Below are positions 1-10,637 of a DNA stretch of 64,000 nt, piece by piece. The notes below the pieces were generated by a model. The model saw only the letters and a program-made list of their open reading frames with translations. It ran no database searches and was not told where the DNA came from. Where the stretch lies: the NCBI RefSeq assembly GCF_001679785.1, contig NZ_CP016286.1:1426001-1490000 (forward strand), written 5' to 3'. Within the stretch, counting starts at the first letter, position 1. Each line of letters begins with the position of its first letter. The position numbers and the translations under genes are program-made. This DNA is from Rhizobium leguminosarum. Its GTDB lineage: Bacteria; Pseudomonadota; Alphaproteobacteria; Rhizobiales; Rhizobiaceae.

Positions 1-1
1 G

Positions 2-2743
<2,742 letters not shown>

Positions 2744-2754
2744 TCAAATGAATG

Positions 2755-2777
2755 GGGCGGCTTCGAGCCGCCCTTTT
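2755..2777 (+). terminator. Rho-independent terminator of gyrA
   Basis: A perfect 8-bp stem (GGGCGGCT / AGCCGCCC) with a 3-nt loop is followed by TTTTCTTTT. It begins 11 bp after the gyrA stop codon. Confidence 0.9.
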
Positions 2778-2904
2778 CTTTTCAAGCCGCCCTTCTTCTT
2801 TTCAAACCGAAAAGAAAAAGCCGGACGCTGGGTGCATCCGGCTTTGAATGGCCCTGGCGACGGAAGGGTGCCGCTCAAGGGTGGGAAGAGGAGAGAAAGG
2901 AACG

Positions 2905-3045
2905 TCAGAATGCTCTATGTTTTTCGTTCAGAGCCTTCACCTCTTCGCCTTCGCGCCGGAGCGCTGAAATCGTCGAGGCCACAGACACGATGAACATGAC
3001 GCTGATAAGGGCGGTGAGCACTGTCAAGATCGTGAACATAGGCAT
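2905..3045 (-). CDS. 46-aa single-pass membrane microprotein
   Basis: This small ORF on the minus strand starts at ATG 3045 and is preceded by a good ribosome site (AGGAAAGGA, directly upstream). The product begins MPMFTILTVL, has one hydrophobic segment over roughly residues 3-26, and ends in a charged tail (RREGEEVKALNEKHRAF). A one-span membrane peptide with a cytoplasmic charged tail is the simplest reading. It lies convergent to gyrA, downstream of a similar small gene at 3076-3231, so the two may be one transcript. I do not recognise the family. The start could also be the Met at codon 3. Confidence 0.55.
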   Translation of the reverse strand: MPMFTILTVLTALISVMFIVSVASTISALRREGEEVKALNEKHRAF

Positions 3046-3075
3046 TCCTTTCCTGGGGAGTTGCGTTCTCGCCCC

Positions 3076-3231
3076 TCAGTACTGGCCCAGCACGGCCGTG
3101 CGGGCCGAAGCATAGGGACCATAAACCTTGGACGTATCGACCTTCTGATCATAGAGAGCGACAGTTGCGGTCAGCATGCCCGTGACCATTACCATCCAGA
3201 GCACGTTAATCATCGTAATCTTGCCGGGCAT
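3076..3231 (-). CDS. 51-aa membrane microprotein
   Basis: The minus-strand ORF starts at ATG 3231 behind a clear ribosome site (GGAAGGAAT, 5-6 nt upstream). The peptide begins MPGKITMINVLWMVMV. It has a hydrophobic stretch over about residues 6-27 and a polar C-terminus ending RTAVLGQY. It lies just upstream of the 46-aa microprotein gene and reads the same way. The strong Shine-Dalgarno sequence and the membrane-like composition suggest a real gene, but the function is unknown. It is short enough to be missed by automatic annotation. Confidence 0.55.
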   Translation of the reverse strand: MPGKITMINVLWMVMVTGMLTATVALYDQKVDTSKVYGPYASARTAVLGQY

Positions 3232-3364
3232 TTTTATTCCTTCCGCGCCGCTCTATGTATCGGTTGAATGAACGCATCCGTCTGTAAATGGTTCCGCCGG
3301 ATGTTGATCGGGTGTTTACCAATGCCGATCTGAAGCGACCTTGAATGTCTCGTTCATCTGGCAT

Positions 3365-3643
3365 TCAGATTCGAAGCTCGTTTTTTTCGCGCAGCCGGCC
3401 CTGTGCGCGCACGATCGCCGCATGTTCGGCAAGCTCCGGCCGCACCCAGCTCATCTCGTATCGATCGGCGAAATAGCCATAGGCGATCTCGGCGGCGAGG
3501 GAGGAAAAGACGGCAAGTGCGACGAGCACGATCAGCATGGACCTGGTCTTTCGGGGAGCGCCGGATGACGGAATGGCATCGGCTGCCTTGATGATCCGAG
3601 TTAAGCAGATCCTGTCTGAAACCGCCTTGAACGGCACATTCAT
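3365..3643 (-). CDS. Hypothetical small membrane protein
   Basis: The ORF encodes up to 92 residues with one strong hydrophobic segment (MLIVLVALAVFSSLA) around residues 36-52, followed by a charged C-terminus (HAAIVRAQGRLREKNELRI). It could be a single-span protein with a cytoplasmic coil-forming tail. The start is uncertain. ATG 3643 has only a weak ribosome site, and an internal Met at 3538 would place the hydrophobic segment at the extreme N-terminus, like a signal anchor. It is convergent with nothing and divergent from coaD (91 bp between starts). I do not recognise a family. Confidence 0.45.
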   Translation of the reverse strand: MNVPFKAVSDRICLTRIIKAADAIPSSGAPRKTRSMLIVLVALAVFSSLAAEIAYGYFADRYEMSWVRPELAEHAAIVRAQGRLREKNELRI

Positions 3644-3733
3644 CCGCCATTCAGCCGCCCGGAACGACTGGCCAAATCACTTGCGGGAAGGCGTCATCCG
3701 TGACAAAAGGCGTCAAACCAACGGTCGGGCCAC

Positions 3734-4228
3734 ATGACGACAGCTTTCTATCCGGGGTCCTTCGACCCGATCACCAATGGGCATGTGGATGTTCTGGTCC
3801 AGGCGCTCAACGTCGCCGAAAAGGTGATCGTCGCGATCGGCATCCATCCCGGCAAGGCGCCGCTCTTCTCCTTCGAAGAGAGGGCTGAGTTGATCCGCCG
3901 TTCGCTGGCTGAAGCGCTGCCTGGCAAGACCGGCGACATCGCCGTCGTCGCCTTCGACAATCTGGTCGTCGATGCCGCCCGCGCCCATGGCGCCACGCTG
4001 TTGATCCGCGGTCTTCGTGACGGCACCGACCTTGATTACGAAATGCAGATGGCCGGCATGAACCGGACGATGGCGCCCGATATTCAGACCATCTTTTTGC
4101 CAGCGGGTACGGCCTCGCGGCCCATTACCGCCACATTGGTCCGCCAGATCGCCGCCATGGGCGGCGATGTCAGCGCTTTCGTGCCGGCCGCCGTCTTGCA
4201 AGCCCTCACATCCAAGCGCCCAAACTAG
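3734..4228 (+). CDS. coaD: Phosphopantetheine adenylyltransferase
   Basis: CoaD catalyses the fourth step of coenzyme A synthesis, transferring AMP from ATP to 4'-phosphopantetheine. The 164-residue length is normal for the family. The N-terminal [14 protein letters not shown] carries the TxGH nucleotide-binding motif of this nucleotidyltransferase superfamily. The conserved C-terminal ATP-site helix appears as [12 protein letters not shown], where the commoner form is ISSTLVREIA. The gene is followed 51 bp later by two cyclophilin genes and then queA-tgt, an order typical of Rhizobiaceae. Confidence 0.96.
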   Translation: MTTAFYPGSFDPITNGHVDVLVQALNVAEKVIVAIGIHPGKAPLFSFEERAELIRRSLAEALPGKTGDIAVVAFDNLVVDAARAHGATLLIRGLRDGTDLDYEMQMAGMNRTMAPDIQTIFLPAGTASRPITATLVRQIAAMGGDVSAFVPAAVLQALTSKRPN

Positions 4229-4279
4229 CAAGACTAGCAAGCGCAAAGACTAGGCGGAACCCGCCGCAATGGAGCTCAT

Positions 4280-4852
4280 ATGAAACTCTTTTATCTCGCA
4301 TTTGCCGGCGTGTTGTATCTCGCCTCCTTCGCGGGGGATGCCTTCGCCCAGTCGGCCGATCATTATCTTACCATCCAGCTGAAGGATGGCCCCGTCGTCA
4401 TCCAGCTCATGCCTGAGGTGGCGCCGAAGCATGTCGCCCAGATCGAGGCGCTGGCCAAGAAGGGCGAGTATGACAACGTCGCCTTCCACCGCGTCATCGA
4501 CGGCTTCATGGCTCAGACCGGCGACGTCAAATACGGCAACATGGAAAAGGGCTTCGATGCGAGCCTCGCCGGCACCGGCTCCTCGGACATGGCTGACATC
4601 CCGGCTGAATTCTCCAAGACCCCGTTCGTGCGCGGCACGGTCGGCATGGCCCGCTCGCAGGATCCGAATTCCGCCAACTCGCAGTTCTTCATCATGTTCG
4701 CCGACGGTTCCTTCCTGAACGGCCAGTACACCGTCGTCGGCAAGGTCGTCTCCGGCATGGAGAACGTCGACAAGATCAAGAAGGGCGAAGGCCAGAACGG
4801 CGAAGTCAAAAGTCCCGACCGGATGATCAAGGTCACCCTGGGCAAGAAGTAA
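4280..4852 (+). CDS. Peptidyl-prolyl cis-trans isomerase, exported cyclophilin
   Basis: This is a cyclophilin-type prolyl isomerase of 190 residues. The first ~23 residues form a signal peptide (hydrophobic LAFAGVLYLASFAG, cleavage likely after AFA), so it should act in the periplasm. Core motifs are present: VAFHRVIDGFMAQTGD (the catalytic Arg in the FHRVI segment), NSANSQFFIMFADGSFLNGQYTVVGKV cut here as SANSQFFI and LNGQYTVVGK. The start follows a GGAG-type ribosome site. A second cyclophilin without a signal peptide lies 29 bp downstream, so this looks like a periplasmic/cytoplasmic paralogue pair in one transcript. Confidence 0.93.
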   Translation: MKLFYLAFAGVLYLASFAGDAFAQSADHYLTIQLKDGPVVIQLMPEVAPKHVAQIEALAKKGEYDNVAFHRVIDGFMAQTGDVKYGNMEKGFDASLAGTGSSDMADIPAEFSKTPFVRGTVGMARSQDPNSANSQFFIMFADGSFLNGQYTVVGKVVSGMENVDKIKKGEGQNGEVKSPDRMIKVTLGKK

Positions 4853-4881
4853 GTTACGAGAGAAAACTAGAGGAGAAGACA

Positions 4882-5391
4882 ATGGCCGAGATCAAGGATC
4901 CCGAAAACACCGTCATTCTGGAAACCACCAAGGGCAAGGTTGTCATTCAGCTTTTGCCGCAGGTCGCCCCGGAGCATGTCGCCCGCATCAAGGAACTCGC
5001 CCGCGAGAAGGCCTATGACGGCGTCGTTTTTCACCGCGTCATCCAGGATTTCATGGCCCAGACGGGCGATGTCGAATTCGGCAAGAAGGGCTCGGAAACC
5101 TTCAATCCCAGCCGCGCCGGCATGGGCGGCTCCTCGAAGCCAGATCTGAAGGCCGAATTCTCTGCGACCACGCATACGCGCGGCACCTGCTCGATGGCCC
5201 GTTCGCAGAACCCGAACTCGGCCAATTCGCAGTTCTTCATCTGCTTCACCGACGCGCCCTGGCTGAACAAGCAGTATTCCGTCTGGGGCCAGGTCATCGA
5301 AGGCATGGATAACGTCGATAAGATCAAGCGCGGCGAGCCGGTTTCCGATCCGGACTCGATCGTCTCCATGCGGGTTGCCGCCGACGTCTGA
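4882..5391 (+). CDS. ppiB: Peptidyl-prolyl cis-trans isomerase, cytoplasmic cyclophilin
   Basis: This 169-residue cyclophilin has no signal peptide, so it should be cytoplasmic. Motifs include VVFHRVIQDFMAQTGD and SANSQFFICF, the substrate groove of the family, and LNKQYSVWGQVIEGMD near the end. It is about half identical by eye to the upstream exported paralogue, which suggests a tandem duplication. The start at 4882 has AGAGGAGA seven bases upstream. A hairpin at 5406-5444 separates it from queA. Confidence 0.93.
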   Translation: MAEIKDPENTVILETTKGKVVIQLLPQVAPEHVARIKELAREKAYDGVVFHRVIQDFMAQTGDVEFGKKGSETFNPSRAGMGGSSKPDLKAEFSATTHTRGTCSMARSQNPNSANSQFFICFTDAPWLNKQYSVWGQVIEGMDNVDKIKRGEPVSDPDSIVSMRVAADV

Positions 5392-5405
5392 TTGTGATTT
5401 CTGCT

Positions 5406-5444
5406 GAAACCCGCCCTTGCGCATAGCTGCGCGGGGCGGGTTTC
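5406..5444 (+). terminator. Hairpin terminator between ppiB and queA
   Basis: The arms GAAACCCGCC and GGCGGGTTTC flank a GC-rich centre that can itself fold (TTGCGC...GCGC). The T-run is short, so termination may be partial. It lies between the ppiB stop and the queA start. Confidence 0.65.
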
Positions 5445-5465
5445 GCTTTGCCTGAAAGTGCCCTG

Positions 5466-6551
5466 ATGCGCGTAGACCTTTTCGATTTCGATCTGCCCGA
5501 TGAACGCATAGCGTTGAGGCCGGCTGAGCCGCGCGACAGCGCGCGCCTGCTCGTCGTCGATCCGAATGCGGAAAGCCACCTGTCGGACCATCGCGTCGGC
5601 GATCTCACCTCCTTCCTGCGGGCTGGCGACGCGCTGGTCTTCAACGATACCAAGGTCATTCCGGCTCAGCTCGAGGGGATACGCCATCGCGACGGCGCCG
5701 GCGGCCAGCAGGTGTCGGCAACGCTGCATATGCGTACCGGCCCCAGCCGCTGGAAGGCCTTCGCCAAGCCGGGCAAGCGCATCAAGGAGGGCGACCGCAT
5801 CTCCTTCGGCCATTCAGGTGAAAGCTGCTTCCTCGGTTCGCTCGATGCCACCGTCGAGGAAAAGGGCGAGGCCGGCGAGGTGACGCTGCTGTTTGATCTC
5901 TCAGGCCCTGCGCTCGACGAGGCGATCGCCGCCGTCGGCCATATCCCGCTGCCGCCCTATATCGCCGCAAAGCGCCCCGAGGACGAGCGCGACCGCGCCG
6001 ATTACCAAACGATCTATGCGCGCGAGGAGGGCGCCGTTGCCGCGCCGACAGCCGGCCTGCACTTCACGCCCGCGCTGTTCGAAGCGCTCGATAGGGCCGG
6101 CATCGAACGCCATTTCGTCACCCTGCATGTCGGTGCCGGCACCTTCCTGCCGGTCAAGGCCGACGATACCGCCGATCACAAGATGCATCTCGAAAGCGGC
6201 TATGTCAGCGCCGAGATCGCCGCCCGGCTGAATGCCGTGCGGGAAAGAGGCGGGCGCATCGTCTGTGTCGGCACGACCTCGTTGCGGCTCATCGAGAGTG
6301 CCGCCGAGGAAAGCGGAGAGATCATGCCCTGGGCCGGCGCTACCGGCATCTTCATCACACCTGGTTACCGCTTCAAGGCGGTCGACATGCTGATGACCAA
6401 TTTCCACCTGCCGCGCTCGACGCTGTTCATGCTGGTCTCGGCCTTTGCCGGCTTCGAGACCATGCACGCGGCTTATCAACACGCCATTTCGACGGGCTAC
6501 CGCTTCTACTCTTACGGCGACGCGAGCCTTCTTTTCCGGAAAGACAAATGA
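5466..6551 (+). CDS. queA: tRNA preQ1(34) S-adenosylmethionine ribosyltransferase-isomerase
   Basis: QueA transfers and isomerises the ribose of AdoMet onto preQ1 at tRNA position 34, giving epoxyqueuosine, the step after Tgt. I chose ATG 5466 because [20 protein letters not shown] is the canonical QueA N-terminus. An in-frame ATG at 5448 would add six non-conserved residues. The product is 361 residues. Family signatures are visible: [36 protein letters not shown] and the C-terminal [22 protein letters not shown]. The stop codon overlaps the tgt start (ATGA), so the two queuosine genes are translationally coupled. Confidence 0.97.
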   Translation: MRVDLFDFDLPDERIALRPAEPRDSARLLVVDPNAESHLSDHRVGDLTSFLRAGDALVFNDTKVIPAQLEGIRHRDGAGGQQVSATLHMRTGPSRWKAFAKPGKRIKEGDRISFGHSGESCFLGSLDATVEEKGEAGEVTLLFDLSGPALDEAIAAVGHIPLPPYIAAKRPEDERDRADYQTIYAREEGAVAAPTAGLHFTPALFEALDRAGIERHFVTLHVGAGTFLPVKADDTADHKMHLESGYVSAEIAARLNAVRERGGRIVCVGTTSLRLIESAAEESGEIMPWAGATGIFITPGYRFKAVDMLMTNFHLPRSTLFMLVSAFAGFETMHAAYQHAISTGYRFYSYGDASLLFRKDK

Positions 6552-7678
6552 CAGACAATTTCCAATTCACGCTCGACAAGACCGATTCCGGCGCCCGCCT
6601 CGGCCAGATTTCCATGCCGCGCGGCGAGATCCGCACGCCGGCCTTCATGCCGGTCGGCACCGTCGGCACGGTCAAGGCGATGTATCTCGACCAGGTGCGC
6701 GAGACCGGCGCCGACATCATCCTCGGCAATACCTACCACCTGATGCTGCGCCCGACCGCCGAACGTGTCGCCCGCCTCGGCGGCCTGCATAAGCTCATTC
6801 GCTGGGAGCATCCGATCCTGACCGATTCCGGCGGCTTCCAGGTGATGTCGCTGTCCGGCCTGCGCAAGCTCGACGAGCAGGGCGTCACCTTCAAGTCGCA
6901 TGTCGACGGCAGCCTGCACCATATGTCGCCGGAGCGCTCCATCGAAATCCAGGGGTTGCTCGGCTCCGACATCCAGATGCAGCTCGACGAATGCGTGGCG
7001 CTGCCGGCCGAGCCGAAGGAGATCGAGCGCGCCATGGAAATGTCGCTGCGCTGGGCCGAGCGCTGCCGGGTCGCCTTCGGCGAGCAACCCGGCAAGGCGA
7101 TGTTCGGAATCGTCCAGGGCGGCGATATCCCGGCGCTGCGCATCCGTTCGGCCGAGGCGCTGAGCCAGCTCGACCTCAAGGGATATGCGATCGGCGGCCT
7201 TGCCGTCGGCGAGCCCCAGGACGTCATGCTGCAGATGCTGGAAACGACACTGCCGGTGCTTTCTCTGGAAAAGCCGCGTTATCTCATGGGCGTCGGCACG
7301 CCTGATGATATCCTGAAATCGGTCGCCCGCGGCATCGACATGTTCGACTGTGTCATGCCGACCCGTTCCGGCCGCCATGGCCTGGCTTTTACCCGCCGCG
7401 GCAAGGTCAATATCCGCAATGCCCGCCATGCCGAGGATATGCGCCCGCTCGACGAACAGTCGAACTGCCCGGCCTCGCGCGACTATTCGCGTGCCTATCT
7501 CCACCACCTCGTCCGTTCCAACGAGGCGCTCGGCGGCATGCTGCTCTCCTGGCACAATCTCGCCTATTACCAGGAACTGATGCAGGGCATCCGCAAGGCG
7601 ATCGCCGAAGGCCGCTTCGCCGATTTCATGGCGGAAACGCAGGAGGAATGGGCGAGGGGCGATCTCGAACCCGTTTGA
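6548..7678 (+). CDS. tgt: tRNA-guanine(34) transglycosylase with altered zinc site
   Basis: Tgt exchanges guanine 34 for preQ1 in tRNAs for Asp, Asn, His and Tyr. The product is 376 residues. It has the active-site segment [12 protein letters not shown], the nucleophile region [12 protein letters not shown] and the base-recognition GIVQGG. The start overlaps queA by four bases. The C-terminal zinc site is unusual. In E. coli the ligands come from CDCYTC followed later by a His. Here the aligned segment reads SNCPAS before [11 protein letters not shown], so two of the three cysteines are serines, while the later His (SWHNL) remains. I believe related rhizobia share this, but cannot check. The rest of the fold looks intact and the enzyme is probably functional. 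Confidence 0.96.
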   Translation: MTDNFQFTLDKTDSGARLGQISMPRGEIRTPAFMPVGTVGTVKAMYLDQVRETGADIILGNTYHLMLRPTAERVARLGGLHKLIRWEHPILTDSGGFQVMSLSGLRKLDEQGVTFKSHVDGSLHHMSPERSIEIQGLLGSDIQMQLDECVALPAEPKEIERAMEMSLRWAERCRVAFGEQPGKAMFGIVQGGDIPALRIRSAEALSQLDLKGYAIGGLAVGEPQDVMLQMLETTLPVLSLEKPRYLMGVGTPDDILKSVARGIDMFDCVMPTRSGRHGLAFTRRGKVNIRNARHAEDMRPLDEQSNCPASRDYSRAYLHHLVRSNEALGGMLLSWHNLAYYQELMQGIRKAIAEGRFADFMAETQEEWARGDLEPV

Positions 7679-7709
7679 TCCAATCAGACGAAGTTTGATC
7701 AGATCGGGA

Positions 7710-8138
7710 TCAAATGCCCTTGCTGTCCGCGTCCGGCATGATCTGCACGCCGTTGATCCTGTAGCTGCCGTCCGGCTGGCGCATGATCTGGTAGATCGCT
7801 GTCCAGTCCTTGCCGTCGCGGCCTGAAATCAGCACCTCGTGATAGATCAGCGCGCCGTTGTCGATCGAGCGGCTGCGCCCGAAGGCGTAATTGCCGGGGT
7901 GATAGACCGGCTCGTAGCTCTTCTTCACCATGGCGAAGAACAGGTTCTTGTCGGGATACAGCGCCCGGATGCCAGGCGCGGCGAAGGAATAGGCGGTCTC
8001 GGCATCGTCCTTGAGGAAGGCCTTGATCTGTTGCTCGATCATCGTCCGCGTCGTGTCGATCGGATCTTCGGCGCGGGCCGAGACAGGGGAGAGGGCGGAC
8101 GCGGCACACAGGATGAGAACTGCGAAGAAGGCGCGCAT
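7710..8138 (-). CDS. DUF4864 family exported protein
   Basis: The 142-residue product begins with a signal peptide (AVLILCAASALSPVSARA). The mature part, with TMIEQQIKAFLKDDAETAYSFAAPGI and IYQIMRQPDGSYRINGVQI, matches the DUF4864 family of small periplasmic proteins with an NTF2-like look. The function is unknown. It is convergent with tgt, with about 30 bp between stops, where TTTGATC...GATCAAA arms could form a weak shared hairpin. Confidence 0.8.
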   Translation of the reverse strand: MRAFFAVLILCAASALSPVSARAEDPIDTTRTMIEQQIKAFLKDDAETAYSFAAPGIRALYPDKNLFFAMVKKSYEPVYHPGNYAFGRSRSIDNGALIYHEVLISGRDGKDWTAIYQIMRQPDGSYRINGVQIMPDADSKGI

Positions 8139-8219
8139 GGGGTATCTCCGGCTCTATCGGGGAAAGGATCGCCGATAGAGCAGAAGTGTAGGCGATTTTC
8201 AGCACAAGGAAAGTGGACT

Positions 8220-9485
8220 TTACGACCAGCGGCGGAACAGGGCGCTGGCATTCACCCCGCCGAAGCCGAAACCGTTGGTAATCGCATAGTCCATCGCCAG
8301 CGGCCGCGCCGTCTTGCCGACGATATCGATGCCGTCGGCGGCCGGATCCGCATGCTCCAGGTTGCGGGTCGGTGGCGCGATCTGGTCGCGTAGCGCAAGG
8401 ATAGTGAAGATCGCCTCGAGCCCGCCGGCGGCGCCGAGCAGGTGGCCGGTCGCCGATTTCGTCGCGCTGACGGCAATACCGCCATTGCGGCCGAAGACCG
8501 TGCCGATCGCCGCGATCTCGCCCCTGTCACCGACCGGTGTCGAGGTCGCATGGGCGTTGAGGTGCCTGACCTCGGAGGCGGGGATCTTTGCCTGCCGGAG
8601 TGCCGCCTCCATTGCCCGGCGCGCGCCGTCGCCGTCTTCGGGGCCCGAGGTCATGTGGTAGGCGTCCGCGGCTGTGCCGTAGCCGACGAGTTCGGCGAGC
8701 GGCGTGGCGCCACGGGCAAGCGCGTGCTCCAGCGTCTCGATGACCAGGATGCCGGCGCCTTCGCCCATGACGAAACCGTCGCGCGCCGTGTCGAAAGGCC
8801 GTGAAGCCAGCTCCGGCGTCTCGTTGAAACCGATGGAAAGGGCACGCGCAGCGGCAAAGCCGCCGAGGCTCACCTTGTCGATGCAGGCCTCGGCGCCGCC
8901 GCAAATCGCCACATCCGCTTCACCGGAGCGGACCAGCCGCGCCGCATCGCCGATTGCCTGGACGCTGGCCGCACACGCCGTCACCGGAGCCCCGAGCGGC
9001 CCCTTGAAGCCATAACGGATGCTGACCTGGCCGGCGGCGAGGTTGACGAGGAAGGAGGGCACGGTGAAAGGCGACAGCCGCCGAACGCCGCGCGTTTCGC
9101 CGATCCGCACCGCTTCAGCGATCGCCGGGAAGCCGCCGACGCCCGACGCGATGATCGTTGCCGTGCGCTCGCGCTCGCCTTCGTCAGTGGGCATCCAGCC
9201 GGCCTGCCTCACCGCTTCCTCCGTCGCCGCCATGGCGAAGTGGATGAAGCGGTCCATCTTCTTCTGGTCCTTCGGCGGGATATAACGGTCGGGATCGAAA
9301 CCAGCCTCAGCATCTTCCGCGATGCCGGGAACGATCCCGCCGACCTTGGCCGAGAGTTCGCCGACGATATCCTCCGCCAACACCCGCAGCCCAGAACCGC
9401 CGTCGAGAAGGCGCTTCCAGGCGGGCTCGACACCGGTGCCGAGTGGCGAGACAAGTCCCATGCCGGTGACAACAATGCGATCCAT
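8220..9485 (-). CDS. Beta-ketoacyl-ACP synthase II-type enzyme
   Basis: This 421-residue protein is a condensing enzyme of the KAS I/II class, joining malonyl-ACP to an acyl chain. The catalytic triad is complete: Cys171 in TACAAS, His312 in NAHATSTPVGD and His348 in KSATGHLLGAAGG. The C-terminus has the glycine-rich NGFGFGGVNAS. It stands alone with no acyl-carrier protein, malonyl transferase or ketoreductase beside it, so it is likely a second FabF-like enzyme rather than the main fatty-acid synthase gene. In rhizobia such extra copies can serve special lipids (for example long-chain acyl groups for lipid A), but nothing in this sequence decides that. A copy of a rhizobial palindromic repeat lies directly upstream. 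Confidence 0.9.
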   Translation of the reverse strand: MDRIVVTGMGLVSPLGTGVEPAWKRLLDGGSGLRVLAEDIVGELSAKVGGIVPGIAEDAEAGFDPDRYIPPKDQKKMDRFIHFAMAATEEAVRQAGWMPTDEGERERTATIIASGVGGFPAIAEAVRIGETRGVRRLSPFTVPSFLVNLAAGQVSIRYGFKGPLGAPVTACAASVQAIGDAARLVRSGEADVAICGGAEACIDKVSLGGFAAARALSIGFNETPELASRPFDTARDGFVMGEGAGILVIETLEHALARGATPLAELVGYGTAADAYHMTSGPEDGDGARRAMEAALRQAKIPASEVRHLNAHATSTPVGDRGEIAAIGTVFGRNGGIAVSATKSATGHLLGAAGGLEAIFTILALRDQIAPPTRNLEHADPAADGIDIVGKTARPLAMDYAITNGFGFGGVNASALFRRWS

Positions 9486-9500
9486 TCTATTTTCCTCTCC

Positions 9501-9541
9501 ACAGCGCCACGCGTATTTCAGACGCGCAAAGGACGCTGTAA
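9501..9541. repeat. Rhizobial palindromic intergenic repeat, copy A
   Basis: Nested inverted repeat: outer arms ACAGCG / CGCTGT and an inner part GCGT...GACGCGC followed by AAAGGA. It is nearly identical to the left half of the element at 10213-10314. It lies between the KAS II-like gene and the HxlR regulator, where its hairpin could separate the two transcripts. Confidence 0.75.
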
Positions 9542-9550
9542 CTTTTTGCT

Positions 9551-10057
9551 TTATGCGTCGATGCCGAGGTACCAGGCGCGCATGCGGGCGATCCGCTCGT
9601 GCACCTCGTCATCGGCGGCGGGACCTGCAAGCAGGCTGGTGTTTTCAGGTGTCACTTCTTCGCCGGTCCGCGCATCGACCAGCATCGTCTGGCGCTCTCT
9701 GCCGGAAGCGGAATCGCCCAAGAGAAAGGCGAGGTCCTCTTCCGGGATGTGCCGGCTTCCCCATGAAAACAGCGTCATCAGAACAGGAAAGAAATCACGG
9801 CCCTTTTCCGTCAGCAGATATTCGTAGCGGGCAGGGCGCTGATGGTAGAGCCGCCGTTCGAACAGCCCCTTTTCCGTCAGATGTTTGAGCCGTCGCGTCA
9901 GGATGTTCGGCGCCACGCCGAGGCTTTTCTGAAATTCGTCGAAGCGCGAAAGCCCCTGAAAGGCATCGCGCAGGATCAGCATGCTCCACCAGTCGCCGAC
10001 GCTGTCGAGCGCGCGCGCCACCGGGCATTTGAAGTCGCTGAAACTCGTCCGCTGCAT
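9551..10057 (-). CDS. HxlR-family transcriptional regulator
   Basis: The protein has the HxlR winged-helix layout: an N-terminal CPVARALDSVGDWWSMLILRDA cut here as CPVARAL and GDWWSMLILRD, then FQKSLGVAPNILTRRLKHL (recognition helix) and a wing ending YEYLLTEKGRDF. HxlR proteins are dimeric regulators that often sense reactive electrophiles through a cysteine near the N-terminus; one Cys is present in the KCP motif. I chose ATG 10057 (MQRTSFSDFKCP), giving 168 residues. Upstream in-frame Mets (to 10090) are formed by the dyad itself and are not conserved-looking. The start codon lies inside a 15-bp inverted repeat, which suggests autoregulation. No clear Shine-Dalgarno sequence is visible. 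Confidence 0.88.
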   Translation of the reverse strand: MQRTSFSDFKCPVARALDSVGDWWSMLILRDAFQGLSRFDEFQKSLGVAPNILTRRLKHLTEKGLFERRLYHQRPARYEYLLTEKGRDFFPVLMTLFSWGSRHIPEEDLAFLLGDSASGRERQTMLVDARTGEEVTPENTSLLAGPAADDEVHERIARMRAWYLGIDA

Positions 10058-10092
10058 GATGATAGTCATTACAGCAGTGACTATCATCATGC
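10054..10092. promoter_or_regulatory. 15-bp perfect inverted repeat over the HxlR start (operator candidate)
   Basis: GCATGATGATAGTCA (10054-10068) and its exact reverse complement (10078-10092) are separated by 9 bases. The left arm contains the start codon of the HxlR gene. An AT-rich GTTATAT just upstream on the coding strand could be the -10 box. The position fits autorepression. Confidence 0.7.
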
Positions 10093-10104
10093 AAGTTAGT
10101 TATA

Positions 10105-10209
10105 TCAAACGCCGCCCTTGAAAATCCGGGCAAGCAGGATGCCGATGACGAGCATGCCGGCCGCGACGAAGATCGTGTCGCCCAGCGTGCCGATATAGAG
10201 CGGCCCGAT
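10105..10209 (-). pseudogene. C-terminal remnant of a small membrane protein, separated by a repeat
   Basis: On the minus strand, codons from 10209 to the TGA at 10105-10107 read IGPLYIGTLGDTIFV and continue through a hydrophobic helix to ARIFKGGV. This has no start codon and looks like the last transmembrane segment and tail of a protein. It follows the 66-residue membrane protein at 10307-10507 on the same strand, in a different frame, with the palindromic repeat 10213-10314 in between. The simplest reading is one gene split by the repeat. Confidence 0.5.
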
Positions 10210-10212
10210 ATT

Positions 10213-10314
10213 ACAGCGCCGCGCGTCTTTTCAGACGCGCAAAGGACGCTGTAACACTTTGAATTGCTGCATAATTTTATCCTTAAATCGATTCCGATTT
10301 AAGGAATTATGCAG
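10213..10314. repeat. Rhizobial palindromic intergenic repeat, copy B (two hairpins)
   Basis: The first hairpin has nested arms TTACAGCG / CGCTGTAA around GCGCGTCT / AGACGCGC. The second, at about 10266-10314, pairs CTGCATAATT and TCCTTAAATCG with CGATTTAAGGA and ATTATGCAG. The first half is almost identical to copy A at 9501-9541. I recognise this as a recurrent rhizobial intergenic element. Here it reaches into the stop codon of the flanking small ORF. Confidence 0.8.
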
Positions 10315-10507
10315 TGGCAAAGAGCAGGAAGGCGATGAGGAAATTCGCCCAGCCCCATACGACATTCGCTGTCGGTGAGCCGAGCTTTGCCCCTTGCGCG
10401 AATGGAATGCGGAACGGTCTGCCGCTGACGCCGTTGACGAAATGCGGAATTCCGTTGGTCAGAAATGCTGCGGCGATGAAATGGACGATATTGGCGATCC
10501 AGGGCAA
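10307..10507 (-). pseudogene. Small membrane protein, 3'-truncated by a repeat element
   Basis: The 66-residue product (MPWIANIVHFIAAAFLTNGI, then VWGWANFLIAFLLFATA) has two hydrophobic segments and the motif PHFVNGVSGRPFRIPFA. Its stop codon TAA is supplied by the intergenic repeat at 10213-10314, so the reading frame ends where the element begins. Past the element, a start-less hydrophobic reading frame (10105-10209) continues on the same strand. It may still make a shortened protein, but I read it as the 5' part of a gene interrupted by the repeat. Confidence 0.6.
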
Positions 10508-10637
10508 AGGCTTCTCCTGACCTGCACGGGTGGCGTCAACGGAGAATGTGGCCGGGATTTAGGCTCCGGCAAGAGGAGGAGACGCGACTGCCCTGTGATC
10601 TGCAGGCCCGCGCCCGGAAGGGAACGGGCCGAGCGGG

